From NCBI GenBank assembly GCA_016281495.1, contig JAEEIU010000046.1, forward strand, positions 62,001 through 126,000: a stretch of 64,000 nucleotides of DNA, given 5' to 3'. The notes below the pieces were generated by a model. That model saw only the letters and a list, made by a program, of their open reading frames with translations. It did not search any database and was not told the origin of the DNA. Made by a program: the position numbers and the translations under genes. Origin of the DNA: Treponema sp. (lineage in GTDB: Bacteria > Spirochaetota > Spirochaetia > Treponematales > Treponemataceae). The number at the start of each line of letters is the position of its first letter. Within the stretch, counting starts at the first letter, position 1. Below are positions 28,008 through 37,239 of the stretch, piece after piece.

Positions 28008-30239
28008 CTACATCAGCCCCGCAAAAACCTGCCTGAGCCTGTCGTCAAACTCAGTTGTTGCAGCCTTAAGGTCCTTTAGGAACACGGAATCATTAATCGT
28101 GCCCAAAACGGCTTCCATTTCCTCCTTGTTCCTGAATGTGATTGAACGGAAGAAGTCGGTATAATCCTTTTCCCTTGAGCTGAACGAAGAAGATAGCATG
28201 CGGTCGCTGACATAGAGCACGTCTTCCATTATGTCCCGGTAGACTTCCGCATCAAATTCCTGTATGGGCCTTGAATAGAGGAATTCCAGAAGATGAACGG
28301 CATATCGGGCCTTGAAAGAAACATATTCATTCTGGCATTCGTCATAATAGGCATGAACCTGTTCCCAGCTGTCTATCGTACGGTCCTTGATCTTTTCAAA
28401 AAGTTCCTGGATTTTTGCATTCGGAATAACCTGTCCGCCCACATTTGACCATTCAGCATAAAGAGGAATCTGAAGTACCTTTGACAAAAGCTCCGGATTA
28501 AGGTCCCTGCACTTGTTTTCGTCCGCCCATGCAATAAGGGAACTTGCCGCAAAATATTTGACTATACGGCGGTATTCCGTGTACCCCTGGGCTGTCTTGT
28601 AAATCACTGCCCCGAACTTTTTCTGGCACCGGTCGTCAGTCACCATGAATTTTGATTCCTTGTTCTGATGGAGGTAATCCTTTGCGGTCTGGAAAAGCTC
28701 ATCCTCAGACTTAGCCTCCTGGGCCTTCTTCTTATACTGCAGGAGAAGTTCCGGTTTGGGATTGGATTCAGTCATCTTCTTCTGTTCATCATCGTTCATC
28801 TTGAGGTATCTGGAAGTAAGCTCTATGAGGCGTGTGATTGCCCCTTCAACTTCCTGAATTGAATCAGGTGCAAGGGGGTCCGTCTCTATGTGCTGGACCT
28901 TTACAAAGCGTTTGTCCCTTGACTTGAACTTGTACTTGTTTCTGACTATGGCATACATGTTGTAAAGGAACCAATAGCCGGGAATGATGTGTACAGCCCC
29001 ACCCTCATCGCTGGCCGGAGCCAAAAGTGAAAATGGATATGTAACGTTAAGCTCGTTCTGATAGCTGCCCTTTGCCGCAAGGACAAAAGATGCAAAACGA
29101 GAGTCAAACTTGAAGTCAGAGCAGAGTCCCGGCCAGAAACCGCGGCCTGCAAGCATTTCTCCATCGGGGGACCTTGAGTTGTGGTTGGAACCTATTGTTG
29201 CCGCCGATGCAATGTTGCTCTGCCCCATCACAGTTGAAGCGATTAAAAACGATGAATTGTGGTGCTGCTCGTGGAACGGGAAAATCAGGTTGTTCAAAAG
29301 CTCACAGCATGATACCGTGGAATTGTCGCCCAAAACAGAGTTCAACAGCCTTGCCCCGTACTTTAGCTGACAGTTGCGTCCTATTACAAAGCGAACCGCC
29401 ACCGCCTGATAGAACACATGGCTTCCATATCCCATGATTCCGTTTACAAGCTCCACACCCTCGCCAATCTGGGAAGGCTCATCCGGAGAAGAAAGCATGT
29501 TTATGTTCTTTAGCTTGAAGGCACCCTTGATGTAGGCACATTGACCTATCTTAGCGTCCTTTAACAGAGTACAGTTCTTGATTACGGCATCATCCTCGAC
29601 TATGCCATAGGTATTGTTAAGTCCGTCGTTATCCTTTTCCGTAAGCTCAACAAAGCGGCTCAAAAGCTCCTTGTCCTCACGGTATCTTGACCAAAGGTAT
29701 GCGTCCGCAGGAATCATCTGAGGGAAAGGCAGAACCCCACGCTCACCGTTTTCGTTTCCTACGCCAATCCAGATGCGGTGGGATTCAGGCTCACCCTGCT
29801 TTAGGATTCCGGAACCGAATTTCGAATGGTCCGTACAGCTCATTTCCTGAATGTTGAACAGCATGACGCGGTTTCCGATTCTGTAATTGCTAAGGTAACT
29901 TACGTTGTGGATTACGCAGTCATCCTGTGTAAGTACATTCCGTAAAACTGAACGATAGATGCCAGTCTTTAGCTCAAGATCATGGTAACGGAGCATTGCG
30001 GGGCGTACGGCACCAAGAACAACCCATCCAGAGAATTCAGACTGGACAATCTGCTCAGGATTAAACTCCCCTGGGGCAGCGCTTACATACACATTCTGCC
30101 AGTCCGGATCAGATGATATATTTCGGTTCTGGATAAGGACATAGACTTCCTTTGCCGTAAGATGACGTTTCCCGTCCAAAAGCTCCTTCGGCACTTCTCC
30201 AGATATATTCAGTTCATTTAAATACCTTACTTTGGGCAT
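28008..30239 (-). CDS. DUF4954-like protein with hexapeptide-type repeats
   Basis: Start moved to ATG 30239 ([10 protein letters not shown]..., SD AAGGGG). Repeated short beta-type segments ([17 protein letters not shown]..., [15 protein letters not shown]). Confidence 0.75.
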   Translation of the reverse strand: MPKVRYLNELNISGEVPKELLDGKRHLTAKEVYVLIQNRNISSDPDWQNVYVSAAPGEFNPEQIVQSEFSGWVVLGAVRPAMLRYHDLELKTGIYRSVLRNVLTQDDCVIHNVSYLSNYRIGNRVMLFNIQEMSCTDHSKFGSGILKQGEPESHRIWIGVGNENGERGVLPFPQMIPADAYLWSRYREDKELLSRFVELTEKDNDGLNNTYGIVEDDAVIKNCTLLKDAKIGQCAYIKGAFKLKNINMLSSPDEPSQIGEGVELVNGIMGYGSHVFYQAVAVRFVIGRNCQLKYGARLLNSVLGDNSTVSCCELLNNLIFPFHEQHHNSSFLIASTVMGQSNIASAATIGSNHNSRSPDGEMLAGRGFWPGLCSDFKFDSRFASFVLAAKGSYQNELNVTYPFSLLAPASDEGGAVHIIPGYWFLYNMYAIVRNKYKFKSRDKRFVKVQHIETDPLAPDSIQEVEGAITRLIELTSRYLKMNDDEQKKMTESNPKPELLLQYKKKAQEAKSEDELFQTAKDYLHQNKESKFMVTDDRCQKKFGAVIYKTAQGYTEYRRIVKYFAASSLIAWADENKCRDLNPELLSKVLQIPLYAEWSNVGGQVIPNAKIQELFEKIKDRTIDSWEQVHAYYDECQNEYVSFKARYAVHLLEFLYSRPIQEFDAEVYRDIMEDVLYVSDRMLSSSFSSREKDYTDFFRSITFRNKEEMEAVLGTINDSVFLKDLKAATTEFDDRLRQVFAGLM

Positions 30240-30326
30240 ACTGTTCCCCTTGAAATTGAATAATAGAAAGTGGATTCCATTATAGTATACTTTTTCTTTT
30301 AGTGCAATTTGTGCTATAATAAGTGC

Positions 30327-33170
30327 ATGAAAAAGACAAGAATCTTGAAAGGCTTTCTGTGCCTCATTTTGGCTGCCACCCTTCAGGCCCAGACAAACTA
30401 CGTTCTGGAACAGGATGTCGGAAAAGTTCACATCATGACCATGCCCAACGGCTTTACCGTTTTTGTACGCGAAGACAGTTCCAGCGCCATACTTCATGCC
30501 GAATTCCTCTGCAGGGCCGGATATTCAAGCCAGACTCCATCCAACGCAGGATTCTTTCCCCTTTACGCACAGCTTTTCCTGAGCTCATACCCTCTTGAAG
30601 AAATAGACGTATACCCCTCATGCAACAACGACAGCTCAACCTTTACGGCAGACATCAGTCCCGACAGGCTTTCCGACTTCCTTAAGGCAATGAGTTACTG
30701 TGCCAGAAACCCTAACTTCAGCGACAGGGACATTCAAAAACAGTACTCGCTCATAAAGGCGGCCTCAGAGTCACAGTCAAAGGATGCATCTTCGTTCATC
30801 AACTGTGCCATAGACAGCCGCGTATTTGAGGAAGCTCCGTGGAAAACAGAAAGCGGAGTGTATCCCGCATTATTTTCAGGCTATACTGTTCCGGAAGTCC
30901 GCACAATACTCTCTGACATAGGGAAACGCTTTTACACCCCGGACAACTGTGCCCTTTTCATTACGGGAAACATTAACGCAAATGAAGCATACAAAATGGC
31001 ATATTCATTATTCGGTTCATGGGACAATAAAAGTTCTGGAACATCAATAAGGACATCAGATGCCCTAAAGAATGAGCTTAGTTCCACCGGAAGGAAATAC
31101 GTCCTGGCCGACAATGAGTTTTCAAAGGATCTTACACAAATTGTAATCCAATACACTTCATTATCTTCAGTTCAGGCAGACATTCTTGGAGCCGCATTCA
31201 GTTCTGCAGACTCTGATTTTGTAAGGCTTATGACGACAGATCCCATGCTTGGAATACGGTCCAGGGACTATGTTGATGCTGAAAGCGTACAGAGGGGAAA
31301 TTCCTCACGTCTTGTGATTCAGTCTCTTTTGGAGCAGCCATATTCGTTTGCAGAAAAACTTGCAGGACAGCCCGAAGCCAAAAACGTAACCCCCGCAATG
31401 CAGGTTGAAGCCTTTGCATCACACATCAAGGAAGCTGCAAGTCTGAACGCCAGGCAGTTCTCCAAGGCAAAGAACACGGTGGAGGCAAGATACAGGGCAA
31501 AAATCGGAAGTGCTGTTTCCGGCATGCAGATACTGGCTGACTACTGGGCGGCCAACCCCACGCAGTCAGATGACGGATACTACCAGAAATACCTGACACT
31601 TCCAAAACTACCTTCAAAACAGGATGCAAATGAGATGGCCAAGGCGGTGGCATCTGAATCCCCGTACATTTTCGCGCTAGTGAACACCGAGGTATGGAAC
31701 AAGAACAAAAAGGCATTTGAGGCACTCGGCTACACCCTCCTTACACGAGAGAATGCCTCATGGTACCACAACGAGATAGCCGTAAAGGAAGCCCTGGACG
31801 CGGAGAATAAAGCGGAAAGAGAACAAAGGGAAACCATTTTACCCGGCAGCAGTGAGGTAAACCTTTCGGGGCCCATGACATTCTATTATGAGAATGCAAG
31901 CAGGATTTATGACTATGTGCTGGACAACGGAATACCACTTTATGTAAAGGAGAACAAGCATTCCCAGACTGTGGCGGTGTCGCTGGCAATTGCGGGCGGT
32001 GAAACTGTGTCTCCCAAAGGCGAGGGACTTTTGAGGACTGTTCTGGTAAACACCTATGCACGTGTCCTTCAGGATGAAATAACCAAGCTCCGTACCGCAG
32101 GAAAACTATTCGGCAATGTACAGATTCAGTCAAGGACAGACATGACGATGAGTTATGTTGAAGTTGAATGCGTAAAGACCGACATCACCCAGGTTTTAAG
32201 CGCCATGGTTCATGCCCTGATCTACAACGACATTTCTCCTGTTACCGCAGACCGTCTTGTAAATGAACAGAAGGCACAGAGGGCATCCACACTTGTGATT
32301 CTTGACAACCAGATGGAATACGACACCCTGCACACACTCTACAAGGGAACCGCATTTGAATCTTTCTACGACCAGAATGCAGATGTCCTAAAAACCACGG
32401 ACCTTCACAGCCTTGAGCAGTCATACACTGATTTTCTTGATGCCTCATTATATTCAATTGCAATATCCGGAGACGTGAACTGCGAATATATTCATGTGCT
32501 TGTATCAGAAACTTTTGGAGTGCTCCGTGAACAAAGCCAACGGAAAGACCTTGAACAGGCAAATCCTACTTTCTCTGCAAAAACAAGACGCATAAAGCTG
32601 CACCATTATTACACCTCCAACCTTACAAAGGAAGATGCAGGGGATGAGGTTCCAATTCTTGTTCCAACTTCAGAGTATTACGACCCTGTCCAGTATTATT
32701 TCAGGGCACCGGAGGATCCGCACGAGCTTAACATCTACAACTGCCTGCTTGCCGAATTGAGGGACCGCATCCAGCCTCTTTTGCCATCCGATACGAAATG
32801 CATGATAAAGGGTGCCACAACGCAGATTAAAACCGGCTCAATAAGGATAAACGGAATACTCTATCCTTCCACATTCATGAACGCATACAAGAAAGCCAGG
32901 ACATCACTTGTTCAGGACCTTAAGGACAACCCGGACAAGATAGTGGAGCGCCTGAAATCAAAATGGATACAGGAAACGATGATTCAAACCCAGACCAATA
33001 CCGGAACCGTAAAACTGATGCAGCAGGGACTTAGGGAAAAAAGGCCGTTCCTTTATCTGGAGAACTATCTTTCCATGTACAATGCACTTCCTGTTGAATT
33101 TTCACTTGTGCTTGAGAAATACATAACGGAGACACCAGACCTTACGGTTACATCGGCTGACTCAAAATAA
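30327..33170 (+). CDS. M16 (insulinase-like) peptidase-family protein, exported, apparently lacking HxxEH
   Basis: Signal-like N-terminus MKKTRILKGFLCLILAATLQAQ; M16-like start VHIMTMPNGFTVFVREDSSSAILHAEFLCRAGYSSQTPSNAGFF; second copy begins YDYVLDNGIPLYVKEN. Confidence 0.8.
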   Translation: MKKTRILKGFLCLILAATLQAQTNYVLEQDVGKVHIMTMPNGFTVFVREDSSSAILHAEFLCRAGYSSQTPSNAGFFPLYAQLFLSSYPLEEIDVYPSCNNDSSTFTADISPDRLSDFLKAMSYCARNPNFSDRDIQKQYSLIKAASESQSKDASSFINCAIDSRVFEEAPWKTESGVYPALFSGYTVPEVRTILSDIGKRFYTPDNCALFITGNINANEAYKMAYSLFGSWDNKSSGTSIRTSDALKNELSSTGRKYVLADNEFSKDLTQIVIQYTSLSSVQADILGAAFSSADSDFVRLMTTDPMLGIRSRDYVDAESVQRGNSSRLVIQSLLEQPYSFAEKLAGQPEAKNVTPAMQVEAFASHIKEAASLNARQFSKAKNTVEARYRAKIGSAVSGMQILADYWAANPTQSDDGYYQKYLTLPKLPSKQDANEMAKAVASESPYIFALVNTEVWNKNKKAFEALGYTLLTRENASWYHNEIAVKEALDAENKAEREQRETILPGSSEVNLSGPMTFYYENASRIYDYVLDNGIPLYVKENKHSQTVAVSLAIAGGETVSPKGEGLLRTVLVNTYARVLQDEITKLRTAGKLFGNVQIQSRTDMTMSYVEVECVKTDITQVLSAMVHALIYNDISPVTADRLVNEQKAQRASTLVILDNQMEYDTLHTLYKGTAFESFYDQNADVLKTTDLHSLEQSYTDFLDASLYSIAISGDVNCEYIHVLVSETFGVLREQSQRKDLEQANPTFSAKTRRIKLHHYYTSNLTKEDAGDEVPILVPTSEYYDPVQYYFRAPEDPHELNIYNCLLAELRDRIQPLLPSDTKCMIKGATTQIKTGSIRINGILYPSTFMNAYKKARTSLVQDLKDNPDKIVERLKSKWIQETMIQTQTNTGTVKLMQQGLREKRPFLYLENYLSMYNALPVEFSLVLEKYITETPDLTVTSADSK

Positions 33171-33752
33171 TCAGGCGTATATCACTGAGTCTATTTTAAT
33201 GTCATGCTCTTCCTGTGGAACATCATCCACAAGCTGGCATGAAAAGCAGATGCCTAGCGTAAAGAGATTTATTCCACAGATTTTTTTCATGCGCGAAATG
33301 TAGGCGTCGTAATACCCAGCTCCGTGTCCAAGCCTGTCTCCATTCAAGCTGAAGGCTACACCCGGTACAATGAGAAGGACCTTTTTTCCAGAAAGCTTTT
33401 CCAATTCAACTGAGGGAAGGCCTATCTTGGGTTCCATGATTCCCCACATGCCTTTTTCAATCTGGGATTCAAGGGGAATGTCGTTTCTTATGCAATGGAA
33501 TTCCATTTGATTTGAATTTGGAATGCACCTTGGAAGAGCTAGAGTCTTACCTGACATTAGGGCCGTTTGGCTTACATGCATGGGATCAATTTCATTTTTC
33601 ATCGCCATGTAGGATAAAACCACGTCGGCCTCAAGGAATTCTTTTTTTTGAATAAGTTCAAGGGAGCATTTTTGTGATGCCGTTTCTTTTTCCAGATCGG
33701 AAAGGAGGCTTATTCGATTTTTTACAAGTTTACGCAGTTCGCTTTTGGTCAT
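33171..33752 (-). CDS. 5-formyltetrahydrofolate cyclo-ligase family protein
   Basis: TKSELRKLVKNRISLL, ALPRCI, PGVAFSLNGDRLGHGAGYYDAYI. The ORF track start at 33767 uses TTG; ATG 33752 is an alternative. Confidence 0.92.
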   Translation of the reverse strand: MTKSELRKLVKNRISLLSDLEKETASQKCSLELIQKKEFLEADVVLSYMAMKNEIDPMHVSQTALMSGKTLALPRCIPNSNQMEFHCIRNDIPLESQIEKGMWGIMEPKIGLPSVELEKLSGKKVLLIVPGVAFSLNGDRLGHGAGYYDAYISRMKKICGINLFTLGICFSCQLVDDVPQEEHDIKIDSVIYA

Positions 33753-33786
33753 GGACTTTAACTTCAATCTGATTTATAATTAAAGC

Positions 33787-35055
33787 ATGAAAGATTCTTT
33801 TGCACAAGTACGCATGGACGAAAAAAATCCAAAATGGATGCAGGCGATTAAACGCGAAAACTCACTCTACAACCGCGGAAACGGTATACGCAGCGAATTT
33901 GACAGGGACTATACCAGGATCCTGCACTGCGAGTCATACAGGAGGCTAAAGCACAAGACCCAGGTTTTCTACGCCCCGCAGAACGACCACATATGCACGC
34001 GCATGGAACACGTAGGCCACGTTGCAAGCGTAAGTTCCACAATTGCAAAACATCTTGGATTGAACCAGGAGCTTACACAGGCAATCGCACTCGGACACGA
34101 CATGGGACACGCACCATTCGGCCACACGGGTGAAACCATACTCAACTCGCTGATGAGCCAGAAGGAAGGAGAAAACGCCCCAAAGAAATTCTGGCACGAA
34201 AGGAACTCCCTCTTTTTTGCCGACTACATCGACACCCTTCAGGACCCGGAGGGAAACGAAAAGAATCTTGATTTGACATATGCCGTAAGGGACGGACTTA
34301 TATGCCACTGCGGAGAAATTGACCAGCAGGGATTAAGCCCCAGAACGGAAGCGATGGACCTGTACAACATAAAGAGGCCGGGACTGATAGCCCCCTACAC
34401 TTGGGAAGGATGCATCGTAAAGGTAAGCGACAAGATTGCGTTTCTTGGACGTGACCTGGAGGATGCAAGGACCTACCACATTCTTGACATGACAAGCTAC
34501 AGGCAGATTCACGAAATTGTAGTGAGCACGCTTGGAGCAAGGGGAAAGAATCAGGTCGACAAAAACGGCAACAGAAGCGGAAGGGCCGTAAACACAACGG
34601 TTTTAATCAACGACATGGTTGTAGACTTGTGCGAAAACAGCAGCGTGGAAAAAGGCCTCTGTTTCAGCGACCAGTATTTTAAGTTCATCACAGAGCTAAA
34701 GAAATTCAGCTTTGCGAACATCTACAACAACTGGCGGCTTTTGGAATTCCAGAAATATGCGGACACAATTTTGCGCTGCATCTACAATACCCTGATGAAA
34801 ACCCGAATCTACGCGGAAAACCACAGGATAGAACAGTGCATGCGCTATGCCCCAAGGCTCTGCTCCACATTCAGCGACTGGCTTGTAAAATACACGAACT
34901 ACGACCCCACAAAGAAAAAGGTCCTGCACTACCAGACCAAGGAAGTGTTCAACGTGTTTGACGAGGAAAGCTACGAAAAGTGCGTAATCGAATACATGAG
35001 CGGCATGACCGACCAGTTTGCAATTGCCGTCTTTGAGGAGATAATCAGCTTCTGA
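33787..35055 (+). CDS. dgt: dGTPase-family deoxynucleoside triphosphate triphosphohydrolase
   Basis: HD-domain motifs YRRLKHKTQVFYAPQNDHICTRMEHVGHVASVS, ALGHDMGHAPFGHTGE. Confidence 0.93.
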   Translation: MKDSFAQVRMDEKNPKWMQAIKRENSLYNRGNGIRSEFDRDYTRILHCESYRRLKHKTQVFYAPQNDHICTRMEHVGHVASVSSTIAKHLGLNQELTQAIALGHDMGHAPFGHTGETILNSLMSQKEGENAPKKFWHERNSLFFADYIDTLQDPEGNEKNLDLTYAVRDGLICHCGEIDQQGLSPRTEAMDLYNIKRPGLIAPYTWEGCIVKVSDKIAFLGRDLEDARTYHILDMTSYRQIHEIVVSTLGARGKNQVDKNGNRSGRAVNTTVLINDMVVDLCENSSVEKGLCFSDQYFKFITELKKFSFANIYNNWRLLEFQKYADTILRCIYNTLMKTRIYAENHRIEQCMRYAPRLCSTFSDWLVKYTNYDPTKKKVLHYQTKEVFNVFDEESYEKCVIEYMSGMTDQFAIAVFEEIISF

Positions 35056-35098
35056 TGTTTTGTTTTTTAAGTGCCATGAAGTGATGTCACACGGATTC

Positions 35099-35120
35099 GA
35101 AACGACTAACGTCGTTTCTT
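35099..35120 (+). terminator. Hairpin downstream of dgt
   Basis: GAAACGAC TAAC GTCGTTTC TTT: perfect 8-bp stem, short U tract. Confidence 0.55.
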
Positions 35121-35217
35121 TAAATAATAATTCTTTTCAATGCTATGATGAAGTACATTGGTAAACTGAAAGACTTCCAAACCAGTTCTGGAACTGTTCC
35201 TAAAAACAATGCATAAT

Positions 35218-35316
35218 AAGGGAGTTTTTACTACACAAATGCAGTTTTTCAAGGGAGTTTCATCAATTAGGATAAACTTTTTCAAGGGAGTTTTCAACAC
35301 ATTTTTCAATATTTTG
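35218..35316. repeat. 33-bp-period array 1 (3 units)
   Basis: AAGGGAGTTT starts at 35218, 35251 and 35284; spacing exactly 33 and 33. Units 2 and 3 are preceded by TTTTTC. Confidence 0.85.
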
Positions 35317-35340
35317 AGAGTTTTTTTTCGTCACACAGTC

Positions 35341-35395
35341 ATAATTCATAATTCATAATTCTTAATTCTTAATTCTTAATTCTGCATTCTGCATT
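35341..35395. repeat. AATTC-type short tandem repeat
   Basis: ataattcataattcataattcttaattcttaattcttaattctgcattctgcattcc. Confidence 0.85.
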
Positions 35396-35557
35396 CCTAT
35401 ACATAACTTTCTTCGTCTTGTTCTTTTGCCGAACATTTCACATAACAGAAATCGGAAGTTGAACTGTCTGAGAATCCAATATCTCTATATACATTGCTTT
35501 TTTTTCCTTAAGTAAATTCGAATAGCTGCAAGTATTTATAATGAAGCAAGAAGTTTA

Positions 35558-35770
35558 TCAGCTTTGTCCAGATACAAATTCTTCTGCAAGTGCAAATACG
35601 GCGTAATGTGGAATTGTTAAAATATCTTGTTCTGAATTATAGCCAAAATTATTTGCCGAAATTTTTATTGCGGTACATTTTCCGTTTAATTCACGGAACT
35701 CTTGAAGTGAACCTAAGCTTCCCTTTTTCTTTTTAACATCTATTGGATAAAGCTTCCCTAACTCACCTCA
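35558..35770 (-). pseudogene. C-terminal remnant of an AAA/DUF4143-type ATPase
   Basis: Minus strand GELGKLYPIDVKKKKGSLGSLQEFRELNGKCTAIKISANNFGYNSEQDILTIPHYAVFALAEEFVSGQS*, preceded in frame by TGA; no P-loop domain upstream. Confidence 0.75.
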
Positions 35771-35780
35771 ACTCTTATAA

Positions 35781-35863
35781 TACAAGTTTTATAATGAATT
35801 TGCAACCTTTTTTTACAAGTTTTATAATGATTTTTAGATAATGATTTACAAGTTTTACAAAAT
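35781..35863. repeat. 33-bp-period array 2 (3 units)
   Basis: TACAAGTTTTATAATGA at 35781 and 35814 (identical), diverged copy TACAAGTTTTACAAAAT at 35847; intervening 16 nt; spacing exactly 33 and 33. Confidence 0.88.
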
Positions 35864-36043
35864 CACGTTCCTTTTTGTACTCGTCATTGTTAAGCGGATT
35901 GATTATCGAAGGCATCGGAATGCTTACTCCATAGGGGGCATTTTTGCCGGGGGCAAAAACCGGGCTTTTCGTGGTTCCGCGTCAGAGCGCTCCATTCCTC
36001 CGGAACGCCTCCGGCGGTGCTCCAATCCCTTGCCCTTAAAAAC

Positions 36044-37096
36044 TTATTCCTCTAATTCAAAATAATCTGAATCAACATAATCAGAAAGAAGCAAATGATC
36101 AGTTGTGTTTTCCATATATCTGATTAGCTCAACATTCCTTTTTTCTATCTCATTAAAATCTGATTCTGAGAAATTCGGGTTTATTTCATACCCAAAAAAG
36201 TTCTCTGTAAAATATTTAATCCATTTTACCGTTTTGAAACCATAACCGTGAGCAGCATAAATAGAATTACGCAATGTTGCCAATTGATTCATCGATAAAA
36301 AATATAAATTTTTTATTGTTAACAAATCAGTATGATAATCTATACTTTCATCATAACTCCGAAAATCAATGGTAGAATCAATTAAATCTAAGTTATACTC
36401 ATCCAAACAAAAGATAATAAATTCCAAGTCATTAGGAACAATAAATTTCCAATAAACAGTATCATTATCTTTTATCCTAGATGCATCACAACATTCAATA
36501 TTGTTGTCTGTTTGTTTATATAAGACCTTATAAATCAACGTATCTTCATTTGTATTTTCAAAGAATATTTCTTTTTTACTTGTATCAGTTACAAAACGAA
36601 AATTCATATAAACATATCGTTGTCCATAATTCAAGACATCAGAAGAATAACTTCTATTAAACAAATTTATCTTAAGCTTAGTATTTACCATCAATTTTAC
36701 AGTGAATTTAATCTCTGACTTTAAATATCCTTTTGTTTTTCTGGCATCTTCCTTACTATACTTTTTATTGTCATACAAAACATAAAAATTTAGGGGCTTG
36801 TCATCGAAAAATATTTCCAATCCATAAGGAATCAACATATCTGTATATGAACGACCATACCCTTTAGGCTCACAAACAATCGTACAAACGATCTCATCTT
36901 GCTTTTTATTCAGAGGAGAAAGCTCCATTTCTATTTCAGTCATAAAGTCATGAATCTTTACTTTTTCAGAAACAACATTAACCTTTTTATCAAATTGCAC
37001 AGGATACAGCTCAAAAGATTCAACTAAACCAAAATCAAATGCAAAACAATAACAAGAGCCAATCATCAAAAACAAAAACAAGCATATTCTTTTCAT
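36044..37096 (-). CDS. YARHG domain-containing exported protein (copy A)
   Basis: Signal-like N-terminus; C-terminal LRNSIYAAHGYGFKTVKWIKYF...NPNFSESDFNEIEKRNVELI; SD GGAGG. Confidence 0.8.
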   Translation of the reverse strand: MKRICLFLFLMIGSCYCFAFDFGLVESFELYPVQFDKKVNVVSEKVKIHDFMTEIEMELSPLNKKQDEIVCTIVCEPKGYGRSYTDMLIPYGLEIFFDDKPLNFYVLYDNKKYSKEDARKTKGYLKSEIKFTVKLMVNTKLKINLFNRSYSSDVLNYGQRYVYMNFRFVTDTSKKEIFFENTNEDTLIYKVLYKQTDNNIECCDASRIKDNDTVYWKFIVPNDLEFIIFCLDEYNLDLIDSTIDFRSYDESIDYHTDLLTIKNLYFLSMNQLATLRNSIYAAHGYGFKTVKWIKYFTENFFGYEINPNFSESDFNEIEKRNVELIRYMENTTDHLLLSDYVDSDYFELEE

Positions 37097-37239
37097 ACCA
37101 ATCTATCCTCCAAAGATAAATTCTATTCTTGCTTAGCATGCGGTCAGAAAAGCGGCCTTTTCATGTTTCCGCCCGCCTCGCCACCTCCATTGCTACGCAA
37201 CGGCCAACGCAAATACTCCATTCCCAAGACCTTAAAAAC

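Noticed and set aside
35106-35309. 67-aa ORF with KTPLKK repeats
   Set aside because: It is a translation of the 33-bp-period array; no convincing SD and low-complexity origin. The DNA repeat is the real signal.
35218-35863. CRISPR array
   Set aside because: The unit is 33 bp in total with 16-17-bp motifs and only three copies, too short for CRISPR repeat plus spacer, and no cas genes are in the window.
35841-36065. 74-aa ORF ending KNRAFRGSASERSIPPERLRRCSNPLP
   Set aside because: Product of the GC-rich repeat element, and it overlaps the end of the YARHG gene; treated as spurious.
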